From: Canibacter zhuwentaonis
GTDB taxonomy: Bacteria; Actinomycetota; Actinomycetes; Actinomycetales; Microbacteriaceae
Assembly: GCF_018531125.1 (NCBI RefSeq)
Contig: NZ_JAHDSY010000007.1
DNA: 59,128 nucleotides
Strand: one strand, 5' to 3'
Part shown: positions 34,435 to 43,354 of the stretch, piece by piece
How the letters are laid out: every line of letters starts with the position of its first letter
Position numbering within the stretch: position 1 is the stretch's first letter
Position numbers and translations under genes: made by a program
Notes under the pieces: model-generated
Told to the model about the DNA's origin: nothing
Seen by the model: only the letters and a program-made list of their open reading frames with translations
Database searches by the model: none

Positions 34435-35061
34435 ATGAGCAAAGATAACGACAACATTTTGGGTGCTGGTAATCTCCCGCGCCGCGGCGTTCCGGCTAGC
34501 CCAGCGCAGCCAATTATGCAAGAGATGCCTGTTGCTCCTGCGCAGCCTGCTGCCTCGACACAGCCGAGCGCTGATCCTGTAGCCGTGCCGCCAGTTGCGC
34601 CTGTGCAGCCTGTTGCGCCAGCGCAATCTGTAACAGCCGCGCAGTTATCCGCTGCTCCAGCGTCTGCGCAGTTTGACAGCTTTAAGTTTCAGGGCGGATA
34701 CAATTCTGAGTCTGTGCAGCAGTTGCAGGGAGTTGGTAAAGGGCTAGGAGTTGCATCCCTTATAACCGGCATAAGCAGTTTTGTGCTGATAATTTTCTTG
34801 CCGGTTTTCAATCTGCTTTTCGGTTTAGCGGGAGTTGTTCTGGGCATTGTTGCCGGTGTTAAAAAACAGCCTAAGGGATTGTGGATCACGGGTATTGTGT
34901 TTGGAGGGCTGGCTATTGTGATCACATTAGTTGGAATATTTGCGCTTGCCTACTACTTTGTGAACAACTCAGATGCTATTGAGGAGTTGCACAAGAACGG
35001 TTTTATAACCGATGAAACCTACCGCACCTTCAAAGAGCAACTGGAGCAGGTTAATAATTAG
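34435..35061 (+). CDS. DUF4190-type membrane protein with Pro/Ala-rich N-terminus
   Basis: This 208 aa protein has a low-complexity N-terminus of about 85 residues built from APAQP/PVAPVQP blocks and a DUF4190-like region. The latter has two or three transmembrane segments (GLGVASLITGISSFVLIIFL, LLFGLAGVVLGIVAGV and WITGIVFGGLAIVITLVGIF) and a short polar C-terminus. The molecular role of the family is unknown. AAGAGGAAGG precedes the ATG. Confidence 0.82.
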   Translation: MSKDNDNILGAGNLPRRGVPASPAQPIMQEMPVAPAQPAASTQPSADPVAVPPVAPVQPVAPAQSVTAAQLSAAPASAQFDSFKFQGGYNSESVQQLQGVGKGLGVASLITGISSFVLIIFLPVFNLLFGLAGVVLGIVAGVKKQPKGLWITGIVFGGLAIVITLVGIFALAYYFVNNSDAIEELHKNGFITDETYRTFKEQLEQVNN

Positions 35062-35148
35062 TTTTTAGCTTTGCTCACAGGTTAAGTCTGATAGTTTTAT
35101 TCCTGTACTTATTTTATTCGTTAGCTTAAAAGCAGAAAGAGGGTAACT

Positions 35149-35445
35149 GTGTCTGTTGCAATTAAACCGCTTGAAGACCGCGTTGTAATTCGCCAGGTTG
35201 AAGCAGAGCAAACAACCGCTTCGGGGCTTGTGATTCCCGATAGCGCTAAAGAAAAGCCGCAGGAGGGTGAGGTCGTTGCTGTTGGCGTCGGGCGCGTTGA
35301 CGATAACGGCAACCGAATCGCGCTTGAGCTAAAAGTTGGCGACCGCGTGATTTACTCTAAATACGGTGGCACAGAGGTTAAATACGGCGCAGATGAGTTT
35401 TTGATTCTGTCCGCTCGTGACGTGCTCGCCATTGTAGAGCGCTAA
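35149..35445 (+). CDS. groES: Co-chaperonin GroES
   Basis: This 98 aa protein forms the heptameric lid of the GroEL folding chamber. IKPLEDRVVIRQVEAEQTTASGLVIPD, with its mobile loop, and GDRVIYSKYGGTEVKYG are standard. It starts with GTG. No groEL follows; guaB comes next after a terminator, so the chaperonin gene must lie elsewhere. I find no CIRCE repeat in the 87 bases upstream. Confidence 0.96.
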   Translation: MSVAIKPLEDRVVIRQVEAEQTTASGLVIPDSAKEKPQEGEVVAVGVGRVDDNGNRIALELKVGDRVIYSKYGGTEVKYGADEFLILSARDVLAIVER

Positions 35446-35456
35446 ACCATTTTCGC

Positions 35457-35494
35457 AGAGTCGGGGTGTGGTTTCTGCCGCGCCCCGACTCTTT
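35457..35494 (+). terminator. Terminator after groES
   Basis: AGAGTCGGGG (35457-35466) and CCCCGACTCT (35483-35492) form a perfect 10-bp stem around a 16-base loop; only a short TTT follows. Confidence 0.65.
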
Positions 35495-35501
35495 GCGTAT
35501 C

Positions 35502-35507
35502 TATAAT
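35502..35507 (+). promoter_or_regulatory. Candidate -10 box upstream of guaB
   Basis: TATAAT stands 90 bases before the guaB ATG, directly after the groES terminator. A second candidate, TAAACT at 35535-35540, is closer. No convincing -35 is seen for either. Confidence 0.35.
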
Positions 35508-35597
35508 GTTGCGCTCTAACACAGCTATAGACGCTAAACTAAAGGGGTTAATACTTTGTAATTTTTATTTCCGTTATCCAAGCTTTAGGGGGTTTAT

Positions 35598-37100
35598 ATG
35601 CAGCAGCGTAATCCGTTCACCACAACCGGATTAACCTATGACGATGTGCTTTTACTGCCCGCGCACACTGATGTTATTCCCAGTGAGGTTGATGTTTCAA
35701 CGAAGCTTACGCGGCGCATCGAGCTTGGCATCCCGGTTCTTTCCGCTGCGATGGATACGGTAACAGAAACCCGCATGGCAATTGCCATGGCGCGTAACGG
35801 CGGGCTGGGCATTTTGCACCGTAATCTTGCTATTGCCGATCAGGCTGTGATGGTTGATCGGGTTAAGCGCAGCGAAGCTGGGATGATCGCAAACCCCGTC
35901 ACAACAACAGCGCACGCAACCGTTACCGAGGTGGATAAACTCTGCGGTGAGTACCGGGTTAGTGGGCTGCCGGTTGTTGACGCCGAGGGTATTTTGGTGG
36001 GTATCATAACAAATCGCGATATCCGCTTTATGGACGATACCGAGCGGGCTAGCACGCGGGTTGGGGAAGTTATGACCCGCACCCCGCTGGTGACCGCGCC
36101 CAAAGGGATCACGCGGGATGCAGCGCGCGCAATTTTTCACCAACACAGAATAGAGAAGCTGCCTCTTGTTGAGTCTGACGGTAAACTCGCCGGGCTGATC
36201 ACTGTTAAAGATTTTGAAAAAGAAGAGCAGTATCCCAACGCCACCAAAGATCCCAGCGGTAAGCTGCGAGTTGGCGCGGCGATGGGCTTTTTCGGTGATG
36301 CATGGGAGCGCGCCTGCGCGCTGCGCGACGCTGGCGTTGATGTGCTCGTGGTTGACACCGCTAATGGCGACAGCCGTGGGGTGCTAGACATTATCAAGCG
36401 GATCAAATCAGATAGCGCATTCTCGGAGATTGACGTTATCGGTGGCAACGTTGCAACCTACGTGGGAGCTGCTGCGCTAGTTGAGGCCGGGGTGGACGCT
36501 GTTAAAGTCGGGGTTGGTCCGGGCTCAATCTGCACCACGCGGGTTATCGCCGGTGTTGGGGTGCCGCAGGTCACGGCTATTTACGAGGCCGCGCGGGCGG
36601 CAACTCCCGCTGGTGTGCAGGTTATCGCTGACGGTGGTCTGCAGTATTCCGGCGACATCGCAAAAGCCCTTGTTGCCGGAGCAAGCTCTGTTATGGTTGG
36701 CTCGTTGCTTGCAGGAACTGCTGAAAGCCCCGGTGAGCTGGTGTTTACCGCGGGCAAGCAGTTTAAGAACTATCGAGGCATGGGCTCGCTCGGCGCGCTG
36801 CAAACCCGTGGCGAGCGCACCTCGTACTCGAAAGACCGCTATTTCCAAGCGGATGTGCCAAGCGATGAAAAACTCATTCCGGAGGGCATTGAAGGGCAGG
36901 TGCTGTATCGTGGCATGGCATCCGCCGTGCTGTATCAAATGATCGGCGGTTTGCGCCAGTCGATGTTTTACACCGGCTCGCGCACGATCCAGGAGCTGAA
37001 AGAGCGCGGTAATTTTGTGCAGATCACAGCGGCCGGGCTGAAAGAGTCGCATCCGCACGATATTCAGATGGTTGTGGAAGCGCCAAACTATCGCAAATAG
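35598..37100 (+). CDS. guaB: Inosine-5'-monophosphate dehydrogenase
   Basis: GuaB oxidises IMP to XMP with NAD, the committed step to GMP. The 500 aa protein has the (beta/alpha)8 catalytic core split by a CBS-domain pair (about residues 95-215), the catalytic loop GPGSICTTR (Cys312), the GGLQYSGDIAKAL phosphate-binding segment, the flap and the C-terminal YYTGSRTI-like end. AGGGGGT precedes the ATG. The GuaB3 paralogue follows after 40 bases and guaA lies 2.7 kb downstream. Confidence 0.97.
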   Translation: MQQRNPFTTTGLTYDDVLLLPAHTDVIPSEVDVSTKLTRRIELGIPVLSAAMDTVTETRMAIAMARNGGLGILHRNLAIADQAVMVDRVKRSEAGMIANPVTTTAHATVTEVDKLCGEYRVSGLPVVDAEGILVGIITNRDIRFMDDTERASTRVGEVMTRTPLVTAPKGITRDAARAIFHQHRIEKLPLVESDGKLAGLITVKDFEKEEQYPNATKDPSGKLRVGAAMGFFGDAWERACALRDAGVDVLVVDTANGDSRGVLDIIKRIKSDSAFSEIDVIGGNVATYVGAAALVEAGVDAVKVGVGPGSICTTRVIAGVGVPQVTAIYEAARAATPAGVQVIADGGLQYSGDIAKALVAGASSVMVGSLLAGTAESPGELVFTAGKQFKNYRGMGSLGALQTRGERTSYSKDRYFQADVPSDEKLIPEGIEGQVLYRGMASAVLYQMIGGLRQSMFYTGSRTIQELKERGNFVQITAAGLKESHPHDIQMVVEAPNYRK

Positions 37101-37140
37101 CGGCTGTTTGCGCCGGTGGTAACGATTTTAAGGAATAGCA

Positions 37141-38262
37141 GTGAATTACGAAGTTGAGATAGGGCACGCAAAACGCGCGCGCCGAGTTTATAGTTTTGAT
37201 GATATCGGGGTTGTGCCAGGGCGGCGCACCCGCGATCCGGAGCTAGTTTCAACGGCCTGGAGCATTGACGCGTTTAACTTTGAGATTCCCGTGCTCGCAG
37301 CTCCTATGGATTCTGTGACATCTCCAGAAACTGCCATTGCGATAGGCAAAATGGGCGGTCTCGGGGTGCTCAACCTAGAGGGTCTGTGGACTCGCCATGA
37401 AAACCCGGAAAACATTTTTAAGCAGTTCGCGGAAGTCACGGACGAGCGCGCCGCCGTGCAAAAAATGCGCGAGTTTTACAGCGCGCCGATTAAACCTGAG
37501 CTGATCCGCGACAGGCTCGAGCAGGTGCGCGACGCGGGCGTGACGGTGGCGGGTTCGCTCTCCCCGCACAGAACGGCGGAGCACTACGAAACAGTTGTGG
37601 GCGCGGGCGTTGATCTATTCGTGATCCGCGGGAATAATGTTTCCGCAGAGCACGTGAGCCACGCCGAACGCGAGTCGTTGAACCTGAAGCGCTTTATTTA
37701 CGAGCTTGATGTGCCGGTTATCGTTGGGGGCGCGGTGACGTATCGATCCGCTATGCACCTGATGCGCACGGGAGCCGCCGGGGTGCTGGTTGGTTTTGGC
37801 GGCGGCGCAAGCTCGAGCACCCGCGCAACCCTCGGCGTGCGCGCGCCGATGGCAACCGCGCTTGCCGATGTTGCCGGTGCGCGCGGGCACTATCTCGACG
37901 AGTCGGGCGGGCGCTACGTGCACATTATCGCCGACGGCGGATTGGGCACTTCCGGTGACATTGTGAAGGCGATCGCGTGCGGAGCCGACGCGGTTATGCT
38001 CGGCTCGCTTTTGGCGCGCGCGACGGAGGCTCCCGGCATGGGCTGGCACTGGGGGCAGGAGGCGCATCACGAGAATCTGCCGCGCGGCAGGCGCATTAAC
38101 GTGGGCAGTCTGGTGCCGCTGCAGGAGATTATCAACGGCCCGGCGGTTTTTGCCGACGGCTTAGCAAACCTGATGGGGGCGCTGCGCTACGCGATGGCAA
38201 CAACGGGCTACTCTGACCTGAAGAAATTTCAGCGGATCGACATTGTGCACGCCGTTAAATAA
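37141..38262 (+). CDS. guaB3: GuaB3 family IMP dehydrogenase-related protein
   Basis: This 373 aa protein has the IMPDH barrel without CBS domains: RRVYSFDDIGVVPGRRTRDPELVST, APMDSVTSPETAIAIGKMGGLGVLNLEG, and the phosphate-binding GGLGTSGDIVKAIACGADAVMLGS. The loop that carries the catalytic Cys in GuaB reads GGGASSSTR here, with Ser225 in the Cys position. Homologues in actinobacteria also tend to lack that Cys, so classical IMP oxidation is doubtful and its role is open. It starts with GTG and is co-oriented with guaB. Confidence 0.92.
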   Translation: MNYEVEIGHAKRARRVYSFDDIGVVPGRRTRDPELVSTAWSIDAFNFEIPVLAAPMDSVTSPETAIAIGKMGGLGVLNLEGLWTRHENPENIFKQFAEVTDERAAVQKMREFYSAPIKPELIRDRLEQVRDAGVTVAGSLSPHRTAEHYETVVGAGVDLFVIRGNNVSAEHVSHAERESLNLKRFIYELDVPVIVGGAVTYRSAMHLMRTGAAGVLVGFGGGASSSTRATLGVRAPMATALADVAGARGHYLDESGGRYVHIIADGGLGTSGDIVKAIACGADAVMLGSLLARATEAPGMGWHWGQEAHHENLPRGRRINVGSLVPLQEIINGPAVFADGLANLMGALRYAMATTGYSDLKKFQRIDIVHAVK

Positions 38263-38273
38263 GAGCGGTTCTT

Positions 38274-39146
38274 GTGGTGGATACTAAAAACAGCGTAAAA
38301 CAGGCGCGGCAGGCGCAGCGGCAACGCTTGTGTGAGCTGCGTTTGAGTGGCGCACAGCCGACTCTGAAAAGCGTTATGCTGCGCCCCAAATCGCTGCTGG
38401 CGCTGCTGGTAGCGCTGGTGGTTGCCTCGGGTTTTGCGTGGCTGGCCCAGTGGCAGCTGGGTAATGCTGTGCAGGCGCAAACCGCGCAGGCGTACGACAG
38501 TGAGAATGTTGTGCCGTTGCGGAGCGTGAACGTTCCGGGCGAACCGCTTGACGATATTGCCGCCGGGCACAGGGTGCAAGTTGAGGGCGCGCTGACGGGC
38601 GATACGCAAACTGTAATTAACCGGCAGCGTGAAGACGGTGCTATCGGGTACTGGCTTGTGACCCGTGCCGTTGTTGGCGGGGCGGACGCGCCGGTTAATC
38701 TCGCGGTCGTGGTTGGTTGGGCGGCAGACGAGCAGCAGATCACCGTCGCGGCGCAAAAACTGCAGGGCGTGGCGGGCGAATCAGCCGTTTACACGGGCAG
38801 ATACAACCCGACGGAGCCGCCGCAGCGCAGCTCTGCAACGGGGTATGGCGACAGGCTGGCAACGGTTGCGCCGGCGCAACTGATCAATATTTGGGGGGCG
38901 GAGGCGGTATCCGCCAGCTATTCCGGATTTCTGGTGCTGGAGCCGGAAACGCAGCTGCTACAGGAACTGGGGCTGGAGCGGATTCACTCGCGCGCACCCC
39001 AGCAAGCCACGGAACTGAACTGGCTGAACCTCTTTTACGCGATTGAATGGGTGCTGTTTGCCTGCTTTGCAGTTTATTTTTGGGTGCGGATTATGCGCGA
39101 CACCTGGGAGAAAGAGCACGAACTGCGGCTTGCACCCGCGTTATGA
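38274..39146 (+). CDS. SURF1 family cytochrome oxidase biogenesis protein
   Basis: This 290 aa membrane protein has the SURF1 layout: a cytoplasmic N-terminus, a transmembrane helix (about 40-58), an external domain of about 190 residues, and a second transmembrane helix near the C-terminus (about 253-272). SURF1 proteins help assemble haem a-containing terminal oxidases, implying aerobic respiration. The start is one of two adjacent GTG codons. The context between guaB3 and DUF3817-guaA is common in actinobacteria. Confidence 0.85.
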   Translation: MVDTKNSVKQARQAQRQRLCELRLSGAQPTLKSVMLRPKSLLALLVALVVASGFAWLAQWQLGNAVQAQTAQAYDSENVVPLRSVNVPGEPLDDIAAGHRVQVEGALTGDTQTVINRQREDGAIGYWLVTRAVVGGADAPVNLAVVVGWAADEQQITVAAQKLQGVAGESAVYTGRYNPTEPPQRSSATGYGDRLATVAPAQLINIWGAEAVSASYSGFLVLEPETQLLQELGLERIHSRAPQQATELNWLNLFYAIEWVLFACFAVYFWVRIMRDTWEKEHELRLAPAL

Positions 39147-39173
39147 CGTTTTTACACAGAAACAGGAGAAATT

Positions 39174-39641
39174 ATGAGTGGTAGCTTAAAACCTAGACCG
39201 GAGACGTACCCGCAGCTGGCGCGTTCGTTGAAATTTTTTAGGGTGTCTTCGATGATTACCGGCGTGATGCTGTTTGGGCTGTATATTATTTCGAGTATTC
39301 GCTGGTTTATGCACAGCGATATTTACCTGTTTAACACCAGCTCGTTTGCGCAGCTGGTGCAGCTGCCGCCCGAGGGTGTGAGCGTTGATTTTGAGCCTTC
39401 CGGTGTTAATTTTACGACGGTTTTTTTGATCGCGCACGGCTGGTTTTATGTGCTTTACTTGATCGCCGCGTTTAGTATCTGGAGTGCTATGCGCTGGAAC
39501 TTCTGGAAATTTCTGGCACTCGCTTTTGCGGGCTGCGTGATTATTGTTTCGTTTATTGCCGAGCGGTGGGTTGTGCGCGAGGCGCGCGCGGTGCTTAACT
39601 ACGGGCGTGACGCCCCTGCTGCGGACGGGATGGCTGCTTAG
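39174..39641 (+). CDS. DUF3817 family membrane protein
   Basis: This 155 aa protein has three transmembrane segments (about 25-42, 84-104 and 112-133) and the DUF3817 pattern FFRVSSMITGVMLFGLYI at the start. The family has no assigned biochemical role but regularly precedes guaA in actinobacteria. AGGAG lies before the ATG. Confidence 0.85.
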   Translation: MSGSLKPRPETYPQLARSLKFFRVSSMITGVMLFGLYIISSIRWFMHSDIYLFNTSSFAQLVQLPPEGVSVDFEPSGVNFTTVFLIAHGWFYVLYLIAAFSIWSAMRWNFWKFLALAFAGCVIIVSFIAERWVVREARAVLNYGRDAPAADGMAA

Positions 39642-39751
39642 GCGCGTGCGTGGCGCTAAGCCAACACCGTTTTTGCTAGGGTATTCTTGTTACTAGATTT
39701 TAGAAACACAGCTTACTGAACTTTAGAAACGCCGCAGAAAAGAGGTAGAGG

Positions 39752-41341
39752 GTGGCAGCGACCGAGACTAACTCGCAACGCCCAGTGCTCGTTGTTGATT
39801 TTGGCGCGCAGTACGCGCAGCTTATTGCGCGGCGGGTGCGTGAAGCCGGGGTTTACTCGGAGCTTGTGCCGCACACTATCACGGCCGCCGAGGTGAAAGC
39901 GAAAAACCCGCTCGGGCTTGTGCTTTCGGGCGGTCCGTCATCTGTTTACGCGGCGGGCGCACCCGCGTTCGACGAAGCGATCTTTGACCTCGGGCTGCCG
40001 CTCTTTGGTATCTGTTACGGTTTTCAGGTGATGGCGCGGGCGCTCGGAGGCAAGGTCGCAAACACGGGCGATCGCGAGTATGGCGCAACCGTCGCTGAGC
40101 TGGCGGCGCAGAGCGGCGATCCGCTGTTCAAAGACCTGCCGCGCGAGCAGAACGTGTGGATGAGCCACGGTGACGCGGTGCAGGAAGCCCCCGCCGGTTT
40201 TGAAGTGCTCGCTAAAACCTGTGTGACTCCTGTGGCGGCGTTTGGATCCGCTGATAAAAAGATATACGGCGTGCAGTGGCATCCCGAGGTGAAGCATTCT
40301 GACTACGGGCAGACGATGCTCGAGAACTTTTTGCGCGAGATAGCCGAGATTCCCGCGAACTGGAATGCCGAAAACGTGATTGCCGAGCAGGTTAAGCGCA
40401 TTCGCGCGCAGGTTGGTACCGGTAAGGTTATTTGCGGACTTTCTGGGGGAGTGGATTCTGCTGTCGCCGCCGCGCTTGTGCACCGCGCTGTGGGCGACCA
40501 GCTTGTTTGCGTGTTTGTGGATCACGGTCTTTTGCGCGCGGGCGAGCGCGAGCAGGTTGAGGTGGATTATGTCGCCGCAACAGGTGTGCGGCTTGTCACA
40601 GTTGATGCGCGCGAGAAGTTCTTAACCGTGCTGCGGGGGGTCACCGATCCGGAGCAGAAACGTAAGATTATCGGTCGCGAGTTTATCCGCTCCTTTGAGC
40701 AGGCGCAGGCTGATTTGCTTGCGGAGTCTGCGAATGGCGAGGGTGACTCGATCCGCTTCCTAGTGCAGGGCACGCTGTATCCCGATGTTGTGGAGTCTGG
40801 CGGCGGATCGGGTACCGCTAATATTAAGAGCCATCACAACGTGGGCGGTTTGCCAGAGGATCTACAGTTTGAGCTGGTGGAGCCGTTGCGCACTCTGTTT
40901 AAGGATGAGGTGCGCGAGATTGGGCGGCAGCTGGGGCTTCCCGAGGCGATTGTTGGGCGGCAGCCTTTCCCCGGTCCGGGGCTTGGGATTCGGATTGTTG
41001 GCGAGGTGACAGAGGAGCGTTTGGCGACTCTGCGCGCCGCTGACGCGATTGTGCGAGCGGAACTCACCGAGGCGGGGCTGGATGCTGAAATTTGGCAGTG
41101 CCCGGTTGTGCTGTTGGCTGATGTGCGCTCCGTTGGCGTGCAGGGCGACGGTCGCACGTACGGGTATCCGATTGTGTTGCGACCCGTTTCTAGCGAGGAC
41201 GCGATGACAGCGGATTGGACGCGCCTACCTTATGATTTGCTGGCGCGGATATCTAATATGATAACCAACCGGGTGCCCGAGGTGAATCGAGTTGTGCTTG
41301 ACGTGACCTCAAAGCCGCCAGGAACTATTGAGTGGGAGTAG
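39752..41341 (+). CDS. guaA: GMP synthase (glutamine-hydrolysing)
   Basis: GuaA converts XMP to GMP with ATP and glutamine. The 529 aa protein has an N-terminal glutaminase domain (VLVVDFGAQYAQLIARRVRE, Cys in GICYGFQ, His/Glu in WHPE), the ATP pyrophosphatase P-loop GLSGGVDSAVAAAL, and the C-terminal dimerisation domain ending in the conserved KPPGTIEWE. It starts with GTG after AGAGG. With guaB it completes the IMP to GMP branch in this window. Confidence 0.97.
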   Translation: MAATETNSQRPVLVVDFGAQYAQLIARRVREAGVYSELVPHTITAAEVKAKNPLGLVLSGGPSSVYAAGAPAFDEAIFDLGLPLFGICYGFQVMARALGGKVANTGDREYGATVAELAAQSGDPLFKDLPREQNVWMSHGDAVQEAPAGFEVLAKTCVTPVAAFGSADKKIYGVQWHPEVKHSDYGQTMLENFLREIAEIPANWNAENVIAEQVKRIRAQVGTGKVICGLSGGVDSAVAAALVHRAVGDQLVCVFVDHGLLRAGEREQVEVDYVAATGVRLVTVDAREKFLTVLRGVTDPEQKRKIIGREFIRSFEQAQADLLAESANGEGDSIRFLVQGTLYPDVVESGGGSGTANIKSHHNVGGLPEDLQFELVEPLRTLFKDEVREIGRQLGLPEAIVGRQPFPGPGLGIRIVGEVTEERLATLRAADAIVRAELTEAGLDAEIWQCPVVLLADVRSVGVQGDGRTYGYPIVLRPVSSEDAMTADWTRLPYDLLARISNMITNRVPEVNRVVLDVTSKPPGTIEWE

Positions 41342-41353
41342 AGCTGCGACCGG

Positions 41354-42232
41354 TTACCGCTTCACCTTTTTGATGATGAAGTGGATAAGCAGCAGTCCAA
41401 GGGTTATCGCAGCAATATAGAGCAGCATAAACTCTGCCGACAGGTGCTCTCCGTCGGGGTTTGAGAGAATAACACCATACGTCTCACGGTAATTTTCTGC
41501 AACTTCTGCCGGAGCCCCGTCGAAAACCTTATTTATGGCGGACTCCATCAAAACCTGTTTCAGCAGCGCATTTGCCTGAGTTAGTGGAAACCACGTCATT
41601 ACCTGCTGCAGGGTTGCTCCCAGAGTGCCAATTGGAACGTAAACTCCCGCAATAAAGCCGATGAGGGTTCCAACAAGTGTGCTTAGCGTTGAAAAAGCTG
41701 AACTTGACCTGATGAAAGCCAGAATTGGCAGCGCAATTGCGGCTGACAGCACCGCGCCCAGCGATGCGATTCCAACTATTTTCAGATAGTCCGTAGCTGT
41801 GTATTCAAGCAGCGAATCAAAACCGTTAAAAACAACAAGCGAAACAACACAAGAGAGCAGTGTTAGACCGATCCCGAACACAACCGCAAAAATGGCGTAG
41901 GACAGCTCAAGTTTGAATCGCGGTGCGGGGCTCACGTGAAAATCTTCAATCAGCTTCTTTTCACGGTCTAAGACCATAACCCCGAACGCTCCCAGCGTAC
42001 TGGTCATAGAACAAACTATTGTGATGCCGGAAATCAGCCAGAGATTGGCCATTTCGACGGTTGAGTCTGGCACAGAGTCGGCGTTTAACGCGGTTTTGAT
42101 GGCGTCAAGCTGCAGTTTGCCCAAGAAGAACTTGTAAATAACAATCAGAATAATAACGGCCAAAAACGACATCATAAGCGCCGTTTTATCGCGGGTGTGT
42201 ACTTTGTTATTTCTTGAAATTAACTCAAACAT
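41354..42232 (-). CDS. ABC-2 type exporter permease
   Basis: This 292 aa membrane protein has about six transmembrane segments and an ABC-2 layout with a large external loop after the first helix (about 40-70). Residues such as SMTSTLGAFGVMVLDREKKLIEDFHVSPAP are typical of ABC-2 exporters from low-GC Gram-positives. It lies 9 bases after the ATPase gene and is convergent with guaA. The substrate is unknown. Confidence 0.85.
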   Translation of the reverse strand: MFELISRNNKVHTRDKTALMMSFLAVIILIVIYKFFLGKLQLDAIKTALNADSVPDSTVEMANLWLISGITIVCSMTSTLGAFGVMVLDREKKLIEDFHVSPAPRFKLELSYAIFAVVFGIGLTLLSCVVSLVVFNGFDSLLEYTATDYLKIVGIASLGAVLSAAIALPILAFIRSSSAFSTLSTLVGTLIGFIAGVYVPIGTLGATLQQVMTWFPLTQANALLKQVLMESAINKVFDGAPAEVAENYRETYGVILSNPDGEHLSAEFMLLYIAAITLGLLLIHFIIKKVKR

Positions 42233-42241
42233 TTGTGAAAC

Positions 42242-43153
42242 CTATTTTCCGTTAAGCAAGTTTAAATACGCAGATTCTAAGTTTGAATGCTCCACGTTGA
42301 ATGATTCAATAACCGAGGTGTCCTTATTGTCAGCGATAACACTTATCATTTCATCAACGGTAACGTCTTTGAAGGTAATATTTTTTTCGTCAAGAACGTG
42401 CATTTTGCTGGCAAGCTCAGGAGCTGATAGCAGCCGCAGAGATGCTCCGTTTTGAAGGGTTACATTCAGGTTAGTCGTGGAGCGCTGTTTAATGAAAGAG
42501 GAGATATCTCCCGAGTAGTGTACTTCGCCAGAAATCAGCACGTTCAGCACATCACATCCCTTCATCTCTTCTAGATAGTGAGTAATCAGTACCACCGTCA
42601 TATTGGCTTTTTTATGCAGCGTGCCCAGGGCGTTCCACAGGTCATGCCTTGATTTTGTGTCTAGCCCTGTTGTTGGCTCATCTAGTAGCAGTAGCGCTGG
42701 CTGCGGCAGCAGTGCTCTGGCGATATCAACCTTGCGCCGTTGCCCTCCCGACAGTCTGCCGTATTTTTGTTTTCGAATCTCAGACAGGTCGAGATACTCC
42801 CGCAGTTCTTCGATGCGCTCGCGCACCTCAGCTTTTGACAGACCGTACAGGGATCCGCGAGAAATCAGATTCTCCTCAACGCTTAGATTTTGATCTAGGC
42901 GGCTGCTCTGAAAGACAATTCCGATATGACGGTAGAGTTCTTTTGACGGCAGCGGTTTCCCGTCAACCTCCCATGAAATCTCGCCTGAGCTCTGCTTGAA
43001 GTTCTTAATGAGGAGGTTGAACAGGGTTGTTTTTCCCGCGCCGTTGGGGCCCAGTAATCCGTAGAACTTGCCGGATTCAAACGTGAGGGTAATTCCCTTT
43101 AGCGCTTCAAAATCGCCGTACTTCTTGCGGATATTCTTTAGTTTAATTTCCAT
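42242..43153 (-). CDS. ABC exporter ATPase
   Basis: This 303 aa ATPase has Walker A GPNGAGKTTLF, Q-loop FQSSRLDQNLSVEENL, signature LSGGQRRKVDIARAL, Walker B LLLLDEPTTGLD and switch His in ITHYLEE. A C-terminal extension of about 90 residues follows, as in DrrA-type drug exporters. With the ABC-2 permease it forms a two-gene exporter, perhaps for a drug, peptide or lipid. Codon and residue choice (many Lys, Glu, Asn, Ser) differs from the surrounding Ala/Arg-rich genes, so transfer from a lower-GC Gram-positive is plausible. Confidence 0.9.
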   Translation of the reverse strand: MEIKLKNIRKKYGDFEALKGITLTFESGKFYGLLGPNGAGKTTLFNLLIKNFKQSSGEISWEVDGKPLPSKELYRHIGIVFQSSRLDQNLSVEENLISRGSLYGLSKAEVRERIEELREYLDLSEIRKQKYGRLSGGQRRKVDIARALLPQPALLLLDEPTTGLDTKSRHDLWNALGTLHKKANMTVVLITHYLEEMKGCDVLNVLISGEVHYSGDISSFIKQRSTTNLNVTLQNGASLRLLSAPELASKMHVLDEKNITFKDVTVDEMISVIADNKDTSVIESFNVEHSNLESAYLNLLNGK

Positions 43154-43247
43154 TTTTAGTGATCATTAACCTTTCCCGAGCAATTTCGGTGCTCTCTGTG
43201 TGCTGTGCCATGAATATCCGCCCCAATCTGGTTTAGTGTATAAGGCA

Positions 43248-43253
43248 ATTATA
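43248..43253 (-). promoter_or_regulatory. Candidate -10 box of the ABC exporter operon
   Basis: On the minus strand TATAAT stands about 95 bases before the ATPase start, downstream of the terminator at 43314-43344. No clear -35 was found. Confidence 0.4.
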
Positions 43254-43313
43254 CAGCGGGATTGTAACGTATTTATTAGGGGGGCAGAAGCTAATAGCAG
43301 TATAGCAGTATAT

Positions 43314-43344
43314 AAAAGGGGTCGGAGGCAGCCCCCGACCCCTT
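43314..43344 (-). terminator. Terminator of the Bax-inhibitor-like gene
   Basis: On the minus strand AAGGGGTCGG (43344-43335) pairs with CCGACCCCTT (43325-43316) around a 9-base loop and runs into TTTTAT. It isolates this gene from the ABC exporter genes downstream. Confidence 0.82.
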
Positions 43345-43354
43345 ATGTTTTAGG

